From the NCBI GenBank assembly GCA_039881145.1, contig JAYKKI010000006.1, positions 8,998,501 to 9,062,500 of the forward strand: a stretch of 64,000 nucleotides of DNA. The letters are read 5' to 3'. A program made the position numbers and the translations under genes. How positions within the stretch are numbered: the stretch's first letter is position 1; every line of letters begins with the position of its first letter. The DNA comes from Druceiella hillmani (lineage: Eukaryota > Arthropoda > Insecta > Lepidoptera > Hepialidae). Of the stretch, positions 63,963 through 64,000 are shown one piece after another. The notes beneath the pieces are model-generated. The model had not been told where the DNA came from, did not search any database, and worked only from the letters and a program-made list of their open reading frames with translations.

Positions 63963-64000
63963 CAATTTAAACACTGAACTTTTAGTGTGCTACCTCAAAA

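Overview
The window is AT-rich nuclear DNA from an animal, most probably an insect. The signs are split genes with GT/AG introns, an insect-type chemoreceptor, a secreted lipase of the pancreatic-lipase superfamily, many (TA)n microsatellites, and decayed Jockey-like, CR1-like, mariner and Penelope-like elements. There is no bacterial gene organisation: no operons, CRISPR arrays or dense ORFs. I cannot name the species.

Region by region. 1-6 kb: a frameshifted gustatory-receptor-like gene (minus strand, 2236-3406) and a possible acidic terminal exon of an unrecognised gene (minus, about 5457-5645). 8.6-9.15 kb: a mariner transposase relic. 10.3-12 kb: a diverged tandem repeat and a possible LTR-retrotransposon remnant. 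12.1-14.1 kb: a long hexanucleotide repeat and TA microsatellites. 14.2-24.3 kb: no gene I can support. 24.6-63.3 kb: a rearranged block built from copies of one lipase locus.

The only gene that looks intact is a four-exon secreted lipase on the minus strand (61259 down to 50573, 367 codons). Its exons are far apart, but all three junctions have GT/AG signals and matching reading phase. Intron 2 holds a CR1/Jockey-like non-LTR element and intron 3 a 5'-truncated Jockey-like insertion. The 3' part of this locus plus the CR1-like element was copied to 26.4-32.2 kb. Part of that copy, about 3.7 kb, is repeated in inverted orientation at 36.4-40.1 kb. Paired positions in the two arms sum to 66,511 over at least 2.6 kb, so the arms carry almost no indels. 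Both arms hold the same dead lipase exon. Between them, at the centre of symmetry, lies a Penelope-like retroelement with its pseudo-LTR arrangement, GIY-YIG endonuclease, and two copies of a motif that fits a hammerhead ribozyme. A second inverted pair (24.59-26.39 kb and 61.57-63.32 kb) flanks the whole block.

The most interesting features are the Penelope-centred inverted duplication, the hammerhead-like motif in both pseudo-LTRs, the widely spread lipase gene, and several perfect short-loop snap-back repeats (818-861, 24954-25013, 49515-49589). The snap-backs suggest that local inverted duplication recurs in this genome.
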